Of a stretch of DNA of 64,000 nt, positions 18,231-27,089 are shown piece after piece. Under the pieces are notes generated by a model, which was not told the origin of the DNA, did no database searches, and saw nothing but the letters and a program-made list of their open reading frames with translations. Source of the stretch: JAMLHN01 sp035708745. Its GTDB lineage: Bacteria; Chloroflexota; Chloroflexia; Thermomicrobiales; UBA6265. The translations under genes and the position numbers were made by a program. How positions within the stretch are numbered: position 1 is the first letter of the stretch; the number at the start of each line of letters is the position of its first letter. Location of the stretch: positions 6,346-70,345 of the forward strand of contig DASTFJ010000169.1 of NCBI GenBank assembly GCA_035708745.1. The letters run 5' to 3'.

Positions 18231-18375
18231 CCACCGTGCGCGCGTCGCTCGAGTACCGTATTCGACCCAGTTTGGTTTCTTCGAATCTGCTCTGGACCGG
18301 CTCGTATCGACGCCACGGGAAGGGCGTTTCCAGACTTCGCGCACATCCCTTCCAATCGAACGGGGGAACCGCTCT

Positions 18376-18747
18376 GTGGACGACCACGGCAAACGCGACC
18401 TGCGAGCCCGACCGGGCAGCGATTGCAGCGCTGCCGAGTGCATCGAGCCTGTGCAGCCAACAAAGGAGCTTTCCACTCCCGAGGCGACACCGCCGCTCAC
18501 CTTACGTCCGTTCGTCTGGCAGCGTGGGCGCCGGCTTCTACTCCTCGAGCGGGAGATGGGCACCTGGGTGCTGGCTGAGCTGGAGTTCGAACCAGACATC
18601 TGCCGCTACACCGAGCTGCGCCGGGCGTTCTATCGCTGGGAGCGGGAAGCGATTGGCGCCCTGCTCAGCCGCACGATCGCGTACGGCGACCAGGCGGCTG
18701 CCGAATCAGCCGACCTGCTCGACACCTGGATGCGGCGCCGGCGCTGA
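18376..18747 (+). CDS. Small hypothetical protein
   Basis: Unrecognised protein of about 123 residues. The C-terminal two thirds look well formed and helical (LLLLEREMGTWVLAELEFEP, RRAFYRWEREAIGALLSRT, DLLDTWMRRRR), whereas the N-terminal part is low quality. The same frame opens at 18214, but GTG at 18376 has GGGGGA about 9 bases upstream and removes an Arg-rich stretch that looks non-coding. Two other overlapping frames here are longer, but their translations lack this helical pattern. A terminator-like hairpin follows, supporting a transcription unit ending here. Confidence 0.55.
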   Translation: MDDHGKRDLRARPGSDCSAAECIEPVQPTKELSTPEATPPLTLRPFVWQRGRRLLLLEREMGTWVLAELEFEPDICRYTELRRAFYRWEREAIGALLSRTIAYGDQAAAESADLLDTWMRRRR

Positions 18748-18792
18748 GTCTGCCGGGCCCGACGCATGATAATCGAGACTGCTATGTATTCG

Positions 18793-18816
18793 AAGCTCGG
18801 CACTTCCCGAGCTTTT
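18793..18816 (+). terminator. Rho-independent terminator
   Basis: Perfect 8-bp stem AAGCTCGG (18793-18800) and CCGAGCTT (18807-18814) with a 6-base loop, followed by TTTTCACTTTT. It sits about 45 bases after the small hypothetical gene. Confidence 0.65.
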
Positions 18817-18927
18817 CACTTTTCGTGGTTCCTGCGGTGAAACCTCCGCTAGACGGGCTGACACAGAGGCCCTTTGCTACGACCGCGATGGCTTTTCACG
18901 CGGCGATAGCACTGGCAATCAGCACAT

Positions 18928-19458
18928 TTACTCGGAGAGGTGGAACGCCTTCTCGCCGGCTCGAATTTCGACAGGTAGTTGGTTCGCTTCCGGCGGCAAG
19001 GGACACGACCATCCGTCACCATAGGCGCAATACGGGTTATAGGCGTAGTTGAAATCGACCGTAAGCTTGCCGTTCGGCTTCTCCTGCGGGTCGATGTAGC
19101 GGCCGCCCGTGTAGGTTTCCAGCCCGTTGGTCGTGTCGGCGAACGGCAGGAAGTAGCGGCCCCGGTCGTAATCCTTCAGCAACGTCAGCTCATATTCCCC
19201 GTTGCCGACAAGAAACGTTACTTTGCCGGCAATCTGAAAGTCGACCTGCTGGTCGTCGCTCGTATCGAGGTTCAGTGGCTGGCCCTGGTTCTCGGTGGCG
19301 TCGATTTCGAGCTCGAACTGCAGGGCGGGGTCGTAGTCGAAATAGGCCAGGCCATCGAAATGGTGCTGTTGCTCGTGATCGAGTGGCGAGTGCGCGCCGG
19401 ACGCGAAGTATTCGTCCTTGTGTTTGCGGAAATCGTCGAGTCGCTTGTTGGCCGTCAT
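18928..19458 (-). CDS. DUF1684 domain protein
   Basis: 176 residues with the conserved DUF1684 core: FDGLAYFDYDPALQFELEI, LPFADTTNGLETYTGGRYI, and the hallmark NPYCAYGDGWSCPLPPEAN near the C-terminus. The family is widespread, cytosolic and of unknown biochemical role. The two Cys in PYCAYGDGWSC are strictly placed in relatives and may be a metal or redox site (inference). I took the ATG preceded by GGGGA (MTANKRLDDF); the frame extends far upstream but through an intergenic hairpin cluster. Confidence 0.85.
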   Translation of the reverse strand: MTANKRLDDFRKHKDEYFASGAHSPLDHEQQHHFDGLAYFDYDPALQFELEIDATENQGQPLNLDTSDDQQVDFQIAGKVTFLVGNGEYELTLLKDYDRGRYFLPFADTTNGLETYTGGRYIDPQEKPNGKLTVDFNYAYNPYCAYGDGWSCPLPPEANQLPVEIRAGEKAFHLSE

Positions 19459-19840
19459 TCTGTCGTCCCCAGACGTATCCACGGGTCTTTCCAAAAGTGT
19501 AGGGGCTGCGCGCGACCGTTGCCGGTGGTTCTGTGAGGCCAAGCAGGGCTCGTTCACGGGTAAGGACAATCCCCTGTGGTTGTCCTTACCGCACCGAACG
19601 TATCTCTTGGTGGGGAACGTTCGCTCTTCGCTTTTCAGTGAAGAGAGCCGCCAACCTGGAACGACGGTGTCCAGACCGAGGGCAACCAAAGGGGGTTGCC
19701 GTCTACCGAAGGGAGAGCCGTTCTCTCGACACACCCCAGACTCATGGCCTCCAATCCACTGATTGCTCCGGCTTCTTGCGGATGCTAGGCTAGCCGCGCA
19801 TGCGTATGGGGTGGAATCGCTCCTGCAGGGAGAGCGCGGA
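19459..19840. other. 382-base non-coding region with three hairpins
   Basis: No convincing gene. It contains a perfect 11-bp stem GGTAAGGACAA/TTGTCCTTACC (19559-19569 and 19580-19590, 10-base loop), CTCTTC/GAAGAG (19624-19629 and 19640-19645), and GGCAACC/GGTTGCC (19681-19687 and 19694-19700). It lies between divergent genes. It may be a cluster of REP-like palindromes or a structured RNA. Confidence 0.55.
19763..19791 (+). promoter_or_regulatory. Possible murI promoter TTGCTC-17-TAGGCT
   Basis: TTGCTC (19763-19768) and TAGGCT (19786-19791) with a 17-base spacer, about 50 bases before the murI start. Weak consensus but good spacing. Confidence 0.35.
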
Positions 19841-20662
19841 ATGTCCCAGTCTTCGGTGCCAATTGGAGTGTTCGATTCAGGGCTTGGCGGTCTGAGCGTT
19901 CTGCGCGCATTGCGGGCGCAGATGCCGGACGAGTCGTTCGTGTATCTGGCCGATTCCGCATTTTGCCCATATGGCGACAAAGACGATCTAACGATCGAAT
20001 CCCGGGTGCATGAGCTCGTCGGCGCGTTGGCCGATCGGGGCAGCAAAGCCATCGTGATTGCCTGCAACACAGCCTGCGCCGTGGCGCTTGGCTCATTGCG
20101 TGCGAGCTATTCCTTGCCGATCGTCGGACTCGAACCGGCGGTCAAGCCCGCCATTCTGCGCTCGAAGCACCGGCGGGTGGCCGTGCTGGCAACACCGCGC
20201 ACCGCGCGCGGTGAAAAGCTTCGCCGGTTGATCGAAACGTACGCGGACGGTGTGGTCGTCGAGACGATTCCTGCGCCCGGCCTGGTCGATCTGATCGAAG
20301 CCGGGCACGTGCAGAGTCGTGAAACCCGATATCTCCTCAGCCAACTGCTCGAGGGACCGCTGGCCCGCGGATGCGACGCGGTCGTGCTGGGTTGCACGCA
20401 CTATCCGTTTCTGGCCGGGGTGATTGCCGAGATCGCCGGACCGAGTGTCGCCATTCTCTCCAGCGGCAAGCCGGTTGCGCGCCAAACCGAGCGCGTGCTG
20501 GAGCGCGACGGATTACGCGCCCACTCGGCAAGGGCCGGCGATTGCACTTATCTCACCACCGGCGACGCGCTCATCTTCGAAGCGATGGCGTCCCGTCTCC
20601 TTGGAACCGCGGTCCGAGCGCAGTTCCTGGCACTGAACAACACCTTGGCGATCTCTTCGTGA
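19841..20662 (+). CDS. murI: Glutamate racemase
   Basis: Makes D-glutamate for peptidoglycan from L-glutamate without a cofactor. 273 residues with the family motifs: IGVFDSGLGGLSVLRAL, YLADSAFCPYGDK, the first catalytic Cys in IACNTACAV (Cys 75) and the second in VLGCTHYPFL. Most racemases read CNTAS/TA at the first site; CNTACA here is a mild variant with an extra Cys two residues later. The start is chosen at the ATG with GGGAG 8 bases upstream; the open frame begins 26 codons earlier in a promoter-like region. It fits the wall-enzyme theme of the L,D-transpeptidases. Confidence 0.92.
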   Translation: MSQSSVPIGVFDSGLGGLSVLRALRAQMPDESFVYLADSAFCPYGDKDDLTIESRVHELVGALADRGSKAIVIACNTACAVALGSLRASYSLPIVGLEPAVKPAILRSKHRRVAVLATPRTARGEKLRRLIETYADGVVVETIPAPGLVDLIEAGHVQSRETRYLLSQLLEGPLARGCDAVVLGCTHYPFLAGVIAEIAGPSVAILSSGKPVARQTERVLERDGLRAHSARAGDCTYLTTGDALIFEAMASRLLGTAVRAQFLALNNTLAISS

Positions 20663-20667
20663 ACGTT

Positions 20668-20700
20668 GGTGTCGTGCAGGCACGGCGCGGATTCCGTGCC
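20668..20700. repeat. GGTGTCGTGCAGG repeat arm plus 7-bp hairpin
   Basis: GGTGTCGTGCAGG (20668-20680) is the left arm of the inverted-repeat family seen at 56.2 kb. It runs into a perfect stem GGCACGG/CCGTGCC (20679-20685 and 20694-20700). It sits between convergent murI and the DUF362 gene, and could double as a terminator. Confidence 0.5.
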
Positions 20701-20732
20701 CCACGCTCAGGGGGCCGGGTTATAGCCGCCGG

Positions 20733-21812
20733 TCACGGATTGAAATTCACGGCGGCGTGGACGGCTTCCTTCTCGGGTTGGTTGTAGTCGATTGGCTCGT
20801 AGGTCGAATAGGTCAACGTTTCGGAGAGCGTCACCCGGAACGGTGGATCCGCGACCAGACCAGCAATGCCGGCTCGTTCCACCAGTGCCCCGTCGACGAC
20901 CTCCAGCACGCGGATATCCTCGACGCGGTTCGGTCCCATGCCGCGCTCACCGGCGACCCGGAGATAGGTGATATCGGCCGGGTCGATGCCCATCAGCGCG
21001 GTGCCGATCGTATCCAGCGCGGTCTGATTCGTGCTTGCCAGCGCCATCCCCATGGGACGGTCGTTGCCGTTGCGAAACCCGGTACCATCGCGCGGCACCA
21101 GCGCATCGACGATGTTCAGATCGGGTGTGCGCGCCAGCGAAATATCGCAAATCTTGTGCGCCCAGCGTTCGTGTGAATCGATGACCGAGCTTTCCAAGCC
21201 GTTCCCGCCGCGGTCGCCATCGAACCGGGGGAACATGGTGCACATGTGCCGCTCCTCGAGCGGCACCACGATCCCCTGGAGATTCTTGATGCTGATGGTG
21301 GTGACCGCGAGGTTGTGGGTGCGCATCTTCGGGATATTGATGAAATACGCGTCCGGATCCCACACGGTCTTGCCGATGGGCATTTGGTCGAAAACGACGC
21401 CGTCCGGAATGTCGACTCGCACGAAGTCGTCCGCGTTCAGATCGACCAGCTCGAATCCCAGCTCGTCACGCAGGACGTCGTAGCCGACATTGGCGTAGTG
21501 CACGCGCATATCGCGGCTCTCTTCGCCACCGCCGCCCTCGGCCACGGAGATCGCGCCCGGGGCGAACCCGCTCGCGACCAGGTATTCGACGATGCCCCGC
21601 AGAAAGGCTGGGTGCACGGTGATGCCGGAGTCGGGAGAAACGCCGTGCACCACATTGGGTTTCAGCGTCACTTTGGGTTTGTCGATCTCGGGCCGCAACA
21701 AATCGAGCAGGGTGCGCGACGCGGTCGTGAATGCTGCGTCCGGATAGGGATAGGCGCCGGGCGAGCGGTAGAGAATGACGGTATCGGGACGGTTCCAGTC
21801 GTGAGTCGGCAT
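20733..21812 (-). CDS. DUF362 domain protein
   Basis: 359 residues of the DUF362 family. Conserved features visible: KVTLKPNVVHGVSPDSGITV, ISVAEGGGGEESRDM, INIPKMRTHNLAVTTISIKN (the K-x-KTH-like core common to the family) and DPADITYLRVAGERGMG. Some DUF362 proteins carry ferredoxin domains; this one has none, and few Cys. The biochemical role is unknown. It is the last gene of the sugar block, 14 bases after the cyclase stop, with GAGGA in the gap, so co-expression is likely. Confidence 0.82.
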   Translation of the reverse strand: MPTHDWNRPDTVILYRSPGAYPYPDAAFTTASRTLLDLLRPEIDKPKVTLKPNVVHGVSPDSGITVHPAFLRGIVEYLVASGFAPGAISVAEGGGGEESRDMRVHYANVGYDVLRDELGFELVDLNADDFVRVDIPDGVVFDQMPIGKTVWDPDAYFINIPKMRTHNLAVTTISIKNLQGIVVPLEERHMCTMFPRFDGDRGGNGLESSVIDSHERWAHKICDISLARTPDLNIVDALVPRDGTGFRNGNDRPMGMALASTNQTALDTIGTALMGIDPADITYLRVAGERGMGPNRVEDIRVLEVVDGALVERAGIAGLVADPPFRVTLSETLTYSTYEPIDYNQPEKEAVHAAVNFNP

Positions 21813-21826
21813 TGGAAATCCTCGGT

Positions 21827-22489
21827 TCAGAACTCGGGCGAAAAGACGGCGCGGCAGGGAGCGCCGCAGGAATCGACCAGTGGAATCGGCAGCACGGTCA
21901 AGCGGCCGCGAGGTGCCTTCGTGGCGCCGAGATTCACCAATGGCGCCAGGATCATGGCCCCGCTGCCGAAGAGCACCATATTGACGCCCTGACCCTCCGA
22001 TCCGACCGGATCGTCGTAACAGGGCATGTCGCCGCCCAGAATCGACACGCCGCGCTCCACGATCCAGCGCATTGCCTCCAGGTCGAAATGGGGCGATTGC
22101 ATGACGAAGGTCTCGCTATTGTCCCGGTGCGCTTCCCAGCCGGTCTGCACCAAGAGCGCATCACCTGGATCGAGCTGGGTCACCGATGCGGCGAGATCGG
22201 CCACAGTGATGTGCTCGCGCGGCCCGCGCGGAATGCGGGCGATGGTCGCAGAGACGAAAAACCGCTCCAGCGGTATCCGATCGATCGACGGCGCTCCCGG
22301 GATCAGGTGCTTGGCGGTTTCCAGATAGGTGCCGGCCAAGGTCGGCATGGCGAACCAGTCGGCTTCCCAGCCGCGCTCCTCGATCGTCGCCCAGCGGGAA
22401 TGCTGGAAAGGCGGAATATCAGGCATCGACGGGGTGTAGCTCCACATACCGGGCTCGAGCGGCCCGGTCAGGTCGATGCGGGTGGACAT
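21827..22489 (-). CDS. Cyclase-family hydrolase (kynurenine formamidase-like)
   Basis: 220 residues of the metal-dependent cyclase family (PF04199). The family includes kynurenine formamidase and isatin hydrolase. The usual HxGTHxDxPxH metal site appears altered: the corresponding stretch reads PTLAGTYLETAKHLIPG, which keeps GT, a Glu and the later His but lacks the first two His. Later segments LDPGDALLVQTGWEAH and GVSILGGDMPCYDD match the family. Either the metal site differs or the enzyme acts on an unusual substrate. The ATG chosen is eight codons into the open frame, which otherwise begins with GTG at 22513. Confidence 0.72.
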   Translation of the reverse strand: MSTRIDLTGPLEPGMWSYTPSMPDIPPFQHSRWATIEERGWEADWFAMPTLAGTYLETAKHLIPGAPSIDRIPLERFFVSATIARIPRGPREHITVADLAASVTQLDPGDALLVQTGWEAHRDNSETFVMQSPHFDLEAMRWIVERGVSILGGDMPCYDDPVGSEGQGVNMVLFGSGAMILAPLVNLGATKAPRGRLTVLPIPLVDSCGAPCRAVFSPEF

Positions 22490-22524
22490 CGTGGCGAAAT
22501 TGGCCCCTTGCACGATGGGAACGA

Positions 22525-22809
22525 CTAGGCGAATTTGGAATCGCCGCCACCGCTGCCGCTGGTGGTGTCGGCAGGTTCGATGTCGTTCGCCAGCTCAGCC
22601 CCACGGGCGGTCAGCTGCATCTGCCCGGTGGTGGAGCCCGGCACCGGCTCGACCAGCTTTTGCTGCAGCAGTTTGGTGTGAGCAGCTTCGAGACGGGTTT
22701 TCCCTTCGCTTGGCAGCAGGGCCACCAGCTCCGAAAGGGTGGCGCGGTCGTTGCGTTGCAGCGCCGTGATCATCGTTCGTTCGACGTTGTCGAGCGCGTT
22801 GTGGGGCAT
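22525..22809 (-). CDS. Small winged-helix-like protein
   Basis: 94 residues. The region NALDNVERTMITALQRNDRATLSELVALL followed by LEAAHTKLLQQKLVEPVPGS and MQLTARGAEL has the helix-turn-helix-plus-wing pattern of small MarR/PadR-like DNA-binding domains. A Ser/Gly-rich acidic tail follows. It may regulate this sugar block, which contains no other visible regulator (inference). The start is firm: AAGGAGG lies 7 bases upstream of the ATG, just after the dehydrogenase stop codon. Confidence 0.65.
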   Translation of the reverse strand: MPHNALDNVERTMITALQRNDRATLSELVALLPSEGKTRLEAAHTKLLQQKLVEPVPGSTTGQMQLTARGAELANDIEPADTTSGSGGGDSKFA

Positions 22810-22826
22810 TGGGAACCTCCTTATGG

Positions 22827-24104
22827 CTACCAATAGATCATAGCGTCCCGGAAAAGCGCGGCGAGATCGTCTTCCGATGCCGGCCGGGGTGAGAGCTTGG
22901 TAACGCGGTGCTGGGGCACGGTGCCTTTGACGAGCTGCGGGATATCCGACTCGGTGAATTCGATTGCCGACAAGCCATTCGGCATGCCGGTGCGGCGCAT
23001 GATGTCGATCAGCCGGTTGGCGAGCACCTCGCCGGCATCGTCCGGCCCAGCTCCGGTGATATCGGCGCCAAGCAGGCGCGCTGCTTCCAGATGCCTGGCG
23101 GGATCGGCTTGCGCGGTGAAGCGGAAGACCGCGGGCGCATTCAGGATGACCGAAATCCCGTGCGGCACGATCGGATGATCGTCGGGATACCCCTCAGGAA
23201 TATACGAGCGCACCATGCCGGAGATGGGGTAGGACATGCCGTGCGGTAGGTGCACGCCCGAATTGCCGAATCCAATGCCGGCATACGCGGCGGCGAGCAT
23301 CATCTGCCCGCGCGCTTCGAGATTCTCTGGCTCGAAGACGACTTGCTCGAGATTTGCCGCGACCATTTCCATCGCCCTGGTCGTCCAGATATCGCTGATC
23401 GGGTTGGCGCCCTGATAGGCCGGGCGCAAACCCGGCCGCTCCGGGGCGGGGCGGCTATCGAACGGGATAGCGGTATAGGACTCGATGGCATGACTGAGCA
23501 CATCGAGCGCCGAGCTGGCGCTGACCATCGGCGGCATCGAAACGGTGTTGAGCGGATCGAGAATGCCCAGCGCCGGCCGCAAAGCCCGATGGGCGATACC
23601 GGTTTTCACGTGCATCGACGTCAGATCGAAGATCGCCGTGCCTGTGGTCTCGCTGCCGGTTCCTGCTGTTGTCGGAATCGCGATGAGCGGTTTGAGCTTG
23701 CCGGGTACCGGCTTGCCCTCGCCGATCGGCGCATTGACATAGGTGAGGAAATCGGCCGGCCAGGTGGAATAGAGGTTGGCGCCCTTGGCGGTGTCCATTA
23801 CGGAACCGCCACCGATAGCGACGAAGGCGTCGAAGCCGCCGTCGTTCGCGAAGTCGATCGCTTTCTTGAATGAGACGTCGGTTGGCTCGACGCGCACGTC
23901 GCTGAAGAGCGCATAGTCGACGCCGGCGCTCTTTAGTGCATTCTTCGCCGTAGTCACCGCGTCGTGGTATTGCAGGTAGGGATCGGTCACCACCATGACC
24001 CGGGTCGCGCCGAGACCTTTGGCATCCTCGCCGACTTCGCGGGTGACCCCCGGCCCGTACTTGATTGCCGAGGTGTCCATGGTGAATGCGGATTCGAACG
24101 ACAT
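22827..24104 (-). CDS. Iron-containing alcohol dehydrogenase, hydroxyacid-oxoacid transhydrogenase type
   Basis: 425 residues of the group III Fe-ADH family. The N-terminus (FTMDTSAIKYGPGVTREVG) and GGGSVMDTAKGANLYSTWPA resemble ADHFE1-like hydroxyacid-oxoacid transhydrogenases, which interconvert hydroxy acids and 2-oxoacids with bound NAD. Metal ligands are expected at SALDVLSHAIESYTA, VHLPHGMSYPI and VPHGISVILNAPA. The substrate is not shown; in this sugar block it could handle a hydroxyacid or sugar-derived aldehyde. The start has AAGGAG 5 bases upstream. Confidence 0.83.
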   Translation of the reverse strand: MSFESAFTMDTSAIKYGPGVTREVGEDAKGLGATRVMVVTDPYLQYHDAVTTAKNALKSAGVDYALFSDVRVEPTDVSFKKAIDFANDGGFDAFVAIGGGSVMDTAKGANLYSTWPADFLTYVNAPIGEGKPVPGKLKPLIAIPTTAGTGSETTGTAIFDLTSMHVKTGIAHRALRPALGILDPLNTVSMPPMVSASSALDVLSHAIESYTAIPFDSRPAPERPGLRPAYQGANPISDIWTTRAMEMVAANLEQVVFEPENLEARGQMMLAAAYAGIGFGNSGVHLPHGMSYPISGMVRSYIPEGYPDDHPIVPHGISVILNAPAVFRFTAQADPARHLEAARLLGADITGAGPDDAGEVLANRLIDIMRRTGMPNGLSAIEFTESDIPQLVKGTVPQHRVTKLSPRPASEDDLAALFRDAMIYW

Positions 24105-24191
24105 TGAATCTCCTTGTCGCCAAATGAGTTCGCGAACCGATGGAAGTATCTCACCATCCCGCGGTCGTCAGGCTCATACGATCGAATGCCG

Positions 24192-25154
24192 TCAGGAGGT
24201 GGGCAACACGGTCAGGCGCGCATTCGCTGGGTCGAGGATCAACGAGATTGGATCGGTCAGCTCACCGACGAAGCGGCCGCTTGCGCCGGACCGGCGGAAC
24301 GCCATGATGAAATTGCCAAGCCATGGATCAAGAATCGCGCGGGCTGCATAGTTGCTGCCGGCCTCATCCGCGAGCAGCAGCGGCCCCGGCGCGAGCTCGA
24401 ATGGTCCGAATGGTGTGTCGGACAGCAGATAATGTGTGCCGATCCAGGTCGCCGGGTTTCCGTCCAGATTGGCGTGTTTGGCGGTGCAAAAGAGCATCGC
24501 CCATCGCTCGCCAAGTGGAAAGATCTGGGGCACCTCGATCTCGCCGAAGATGCCCGGCGCGGCAACAGGCGCCCCGGGTGTCCAGTGGATGAGATCGTCC
24601 GAGGTTGCGATGCCCACGACGGCGTAGCGGTCGGGCGGTTCGCCCGCGGCCGAGGCGGTGTAGTACATCAGCCATTGGTTGTCGTATCGCAGGATCCAAG
24701 GATCGCGGCAATCCGAGCGGTTGCCGCCGTCATCTGCTGGTGCTTCGTACCAAGGCGATGCGGCCTGCATGATTGGATTTTCTGGGGCTTTGGTCCAGTG
24801 GGAAAGGTCGTCGGATACGGCCAGGCCGATCCGCTGGACATTGCCCGATTCGGGAGTCGAGCGACCGGTGTAGAAGAGATAGCTCTTGCTGTCATGGCGG
24901 GTGACCGAGCCGGTCCACTGGGTCCAATCGTCCCAGGCGCCGGGATCGCCGAGCGGCAGAATTAGCCCGAGATACGTCCAGTCGATCAGATTGGTCGAAA
25001 TGGCGTGTCCGATGCGCGCCTGGTCATGCCGCATCTCGGGATCCGGCAATGCGCGCGGCGCTTGCAGGAAATAGCAATGAAATGGCTCGCTCGCGTCGAG
25101 ACGCGGAGCGAGCCAGAAATCCCAAACGAAATTGTCGTCGAGATAGAGTGTCAT
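24192..25154 (-). CDS. Glycoside hydrolase of the GH32/43/68 five-bladed propeller type
   Basis: 320 residues, one propeller domain and no signal peptide, so it is probably cytosolic. Visible motifs: DNFVWDFWLAPR at the expected nucleophile region, WTGSVTRHDSKSYLFYTG, the RDP stabiliser in DCRDPWILRYDNQWLMYYTA, and GEIEVPQIFPLGERWAM as the probable acid/base Glu. This is closest in style to beta-fructosidase-like GH32/GH68 proteins. It lies 13 bases before (downstream of) the permease stop, so it likely cleaves the imported oligosaccharide or glycoside. Confidence 0.8.
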   Translation of the reverse strand: MTLYLDDNFVWDFWLAPRLDASEPFHCYFLQAPRALPDPEMRHDQARIGHAISTNLIDWTYLGLILPLGDPGAWDDWTQWTGSVTRHDSKSYLFYTGRSTPESGNVQRIGLAVSDDLSHWTKAPENPIMQAASPWYEAPADDGGNRSDCRDPWILRYDNQWLMYYTASAAGEPPDRYAVVGIATSDDLIHWTPGAPVAAPGIFGEIEVPQIFPLGERWAMLFCTAKHANLDGNPATWIGTHYLLSDTPFGPFELAPGPLLLADEAGSNYAARAILDPWLGNFIMAFRRSGASGRFVGELTDPISLILDPANARLTVLPTS

Positions 25155-25167
25155 GCCAACCGGTGAG

Positions 25168-26070
25168 CTACCCCTTGATGGCGCCCGCGGTCAACCCGGC
25201 CAGAATCTTGCGCTGGAAGATGAGCACCAGCACGACGAGCGGGACGGTCACGACGACGGCCGCGGCCATGATGCTTCCCCACGGCTCGTCGTACTGCGTA
25301 TTTCCGCGGAAGCTGGCGATGGCCGGCTGCACGGTGCGGGCGGCATAGGTGTTGGTGAAGGTCAGTGAGAAGAGGAACTCATTCCATGCCGCAATGAAGG
25401 CGAGCAGACCGGTTGTTACCAGCCCCGGCATCGCCAGTGGCAGCATGATCTTGTAGAACGCCTGGAAGGGGGTCGAGCCATCGACCAGGGCGGCTTCCTC
25501 CAACTCGCCTGGCATCGCCTTGAAGAAGTTCGCCAGCACCCAGACGGTGAATGGGAGCGTGAAGGTCATATAGGTCAGCACCAGGCCGGGGATGGTGTTG
25601 TACAGCTCGAACTGCCGCATCATCTGGAAGAGCGATCCCAGGATGGCGATTGCCGGAAACATCGTCATCGCGAGAATGACATACAGCGTCGCGTTGCGGC
25701 CCCGGAACTTGATGCGGCCAAGCGCGTAGGCTGCCAGCGCGCCGAAGATCAACGCGATGGTGACGGTGGCGACCGACGCAATGATCGAGTTCCGCAGGGC
25801 GTACAGAAAATTGCGCTCGTGGAATACATAATCCAGGTTGCCCCAGTAGAGCTTCGAGGGAAGATATCGCGTCGGAGTCGAGCTGATGTCCTCGTTCGGC
25901 TTCACTGCCGCCAGGACTGCCCAGACGAAGGGGAACAGGGTGTAGATCAGGATGAAGATCACCAGCAGCCAGAACAGCAGTTTGAGAACCACGTCGCTGA
26001 TCTTGAGTTTCCGGCGCTTCAGAGGCTGATCGGTGGGAAGGGTGGAGCGGTCGTATGCGACGGTAGCCAT
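25168..26070 (-). CDS. Carbohydrate ABC transporter permease, MalG type
   Basis: 300-residue inner-membrane permease of the CUT1 family. It has six predicted helices and the EAA motif EEAALVDGSTPFQAFYKIML that docks the ATPase. A 30-residue cytosolic N-terminus precedes helix 1. It pairs with the MalF-type permease immediately upstream (one base between stop and start) and the binding protein. No ATPase gene is in the block, so a shared MsmX/UgpC-like ATPase elsewhere is expected (inference). Confidence 0.92.
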   Translation of the reverse strand: MATVAYDRSTLPTDQPLKRRKLKISDVVLKLLFWLLVIFILIYTLFPFVWAVLAAVKPNEDISSTPTRYLPSKLYWGNLDYVFHERNFLYALRNSIIASVATVTIALIFGALAAYALGRIKFRGRNATLYVILAMTMFPAIAILGSLFQMMRQFELYNTIPGLVLTYMTFTLPFTVWVLANFFKAMPGELEEAALVDGSTPFQAFYKIMLPLAMPGLVTTGLLAFIAAWNEFLFSLTFTNTYAARTVQPAIASFRGNTQYDEPWGSIMAAAVVVTVPLVVLVLIFQRKILAGLTAGAIKG

Positions 26071-26071
26071 C

Positions 26072-27076
26072 TCAGACTTCCTCCACCTTCACGAGGCGCG
26101 TATAGATCAGAACGAAGACACCGATGCATAAGAAGATGATGACGCTGGCGGCCGATGCGCGCCCCAGGCGGTCACCATCCACGAGGGTATTCTGCGTGAA
26201 AATCGACAGGGTCAGGGTACTGACGCTGGATCCGAACATGACGTAGATGACGTCGAAGACGCGGAAGGCATCGAGGGTACGGAAGATCAGCGCCACCAGG
26301 ATGGCGGGACGGAGCAGTGGAAGTGTGATCTGCCAGAACTGCTTCCATTTGCCGGCGCCGTCGACCACGGCCGCCTCGTAGACATCGCCTGGGATGATCT
26401 GTAATCCGGCCAGCAACAGCAGCGCCATGAAGGGCGTGGTTTTCCAGACATCGACGGCGATCGCGCTGGGAAGCGTCAGGTTCGGCCTGGCAAGAAATGC
26501 GATTTTGTTTTCCGGAAAGATGCCGGCCAGGTCGTCGCCAATGAAGGGGATCCACGAAACGGCGCGCGGTAGTTGATTCACCAGCACGTCATTGATGACA
26601 CCGTAGTTGTCGTTGAGCATATATGCCCAAAGCCGTGACGACACAACCGTCGGAATGGCCCAGGGAATCAAAATCGCGGTGCGCACCAATCCCCTGGCTT
26701 TGAACTGCGAGTGGATGATTAGCGCCACAATCATACCGAGCAGTAGCTCGAGCGTGACCGAAGCAACGGTGAACTTCAGCGTATTTTTGAATGCAATGCG
26801 GAAGGTATCGCTTTCCCACAGATAGCGATAGTTATTGAACCCGATATTTTCGACGGCCCGGTTACTTGCCAGTCGCGCGTTCGTGAAGCTGAGGCGGAAA
26901 CTCTGGACGAGCGGATACAGGGCGACGACGGCGACGATGAGAATGCTGGGCAGCACCATGAGCCACGCCAGCCGCTCACGCGACTTGGCCCATGACGTCT
27001 GGGGCCGGTCGGACACCTTGATCGATTTCGACTCGGCTGACGGAACTACGGCACCAGCAGGAGCGTTCTGGCTCAT
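26072..27076 (-). CDS. Carbohydrate ABC transporter permease, MalF type
   Basis: 334-residue CUT1 permease with helices beginning at LAWLMVLPSILIVAVVALYP and the EAA motif YEAAVVDGAGKWKQFWQITL. It forms the heterodimeric channel with the MalG-type partner. A GGAGG in its last codons is the ribosome site of the next gene, indicating coupled translation. A strong hairpin separates it from the binding-protein gene. Confidence 0.92.
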   Translation of the reverse strand: MSQNAPAGAVVPSAESKSIKVSDRPQTSWAKSRERLAWLMVLPSILIVAVVALYPLVQSFRLSFTNARLASNRAVENIGFNNYRYLWESDTFRIAFKNTLKFTVASVTLELLLGMIVALIIHSQFKARGLVRTAILIPWAIPTVVSSRLWAYMLNDNYGVINDVLVNQLPRAVSWIPFIGDDLAGIFPENKIAFLARPNLTLPSAIAVDVWKTTPFMALLLLAGLQIIPGDVYEAAVVDGAGKWKQFWQITLPLLRPAILVALIFRTLDAFRVFDVIYVMFGSSVSTLTLSIFTQNTLVDGDRLGRASAASVIIFLCIGVFVLIYTRLVKVEEV

Positions 27077-27089
27077 GGCAACCCCGCTT

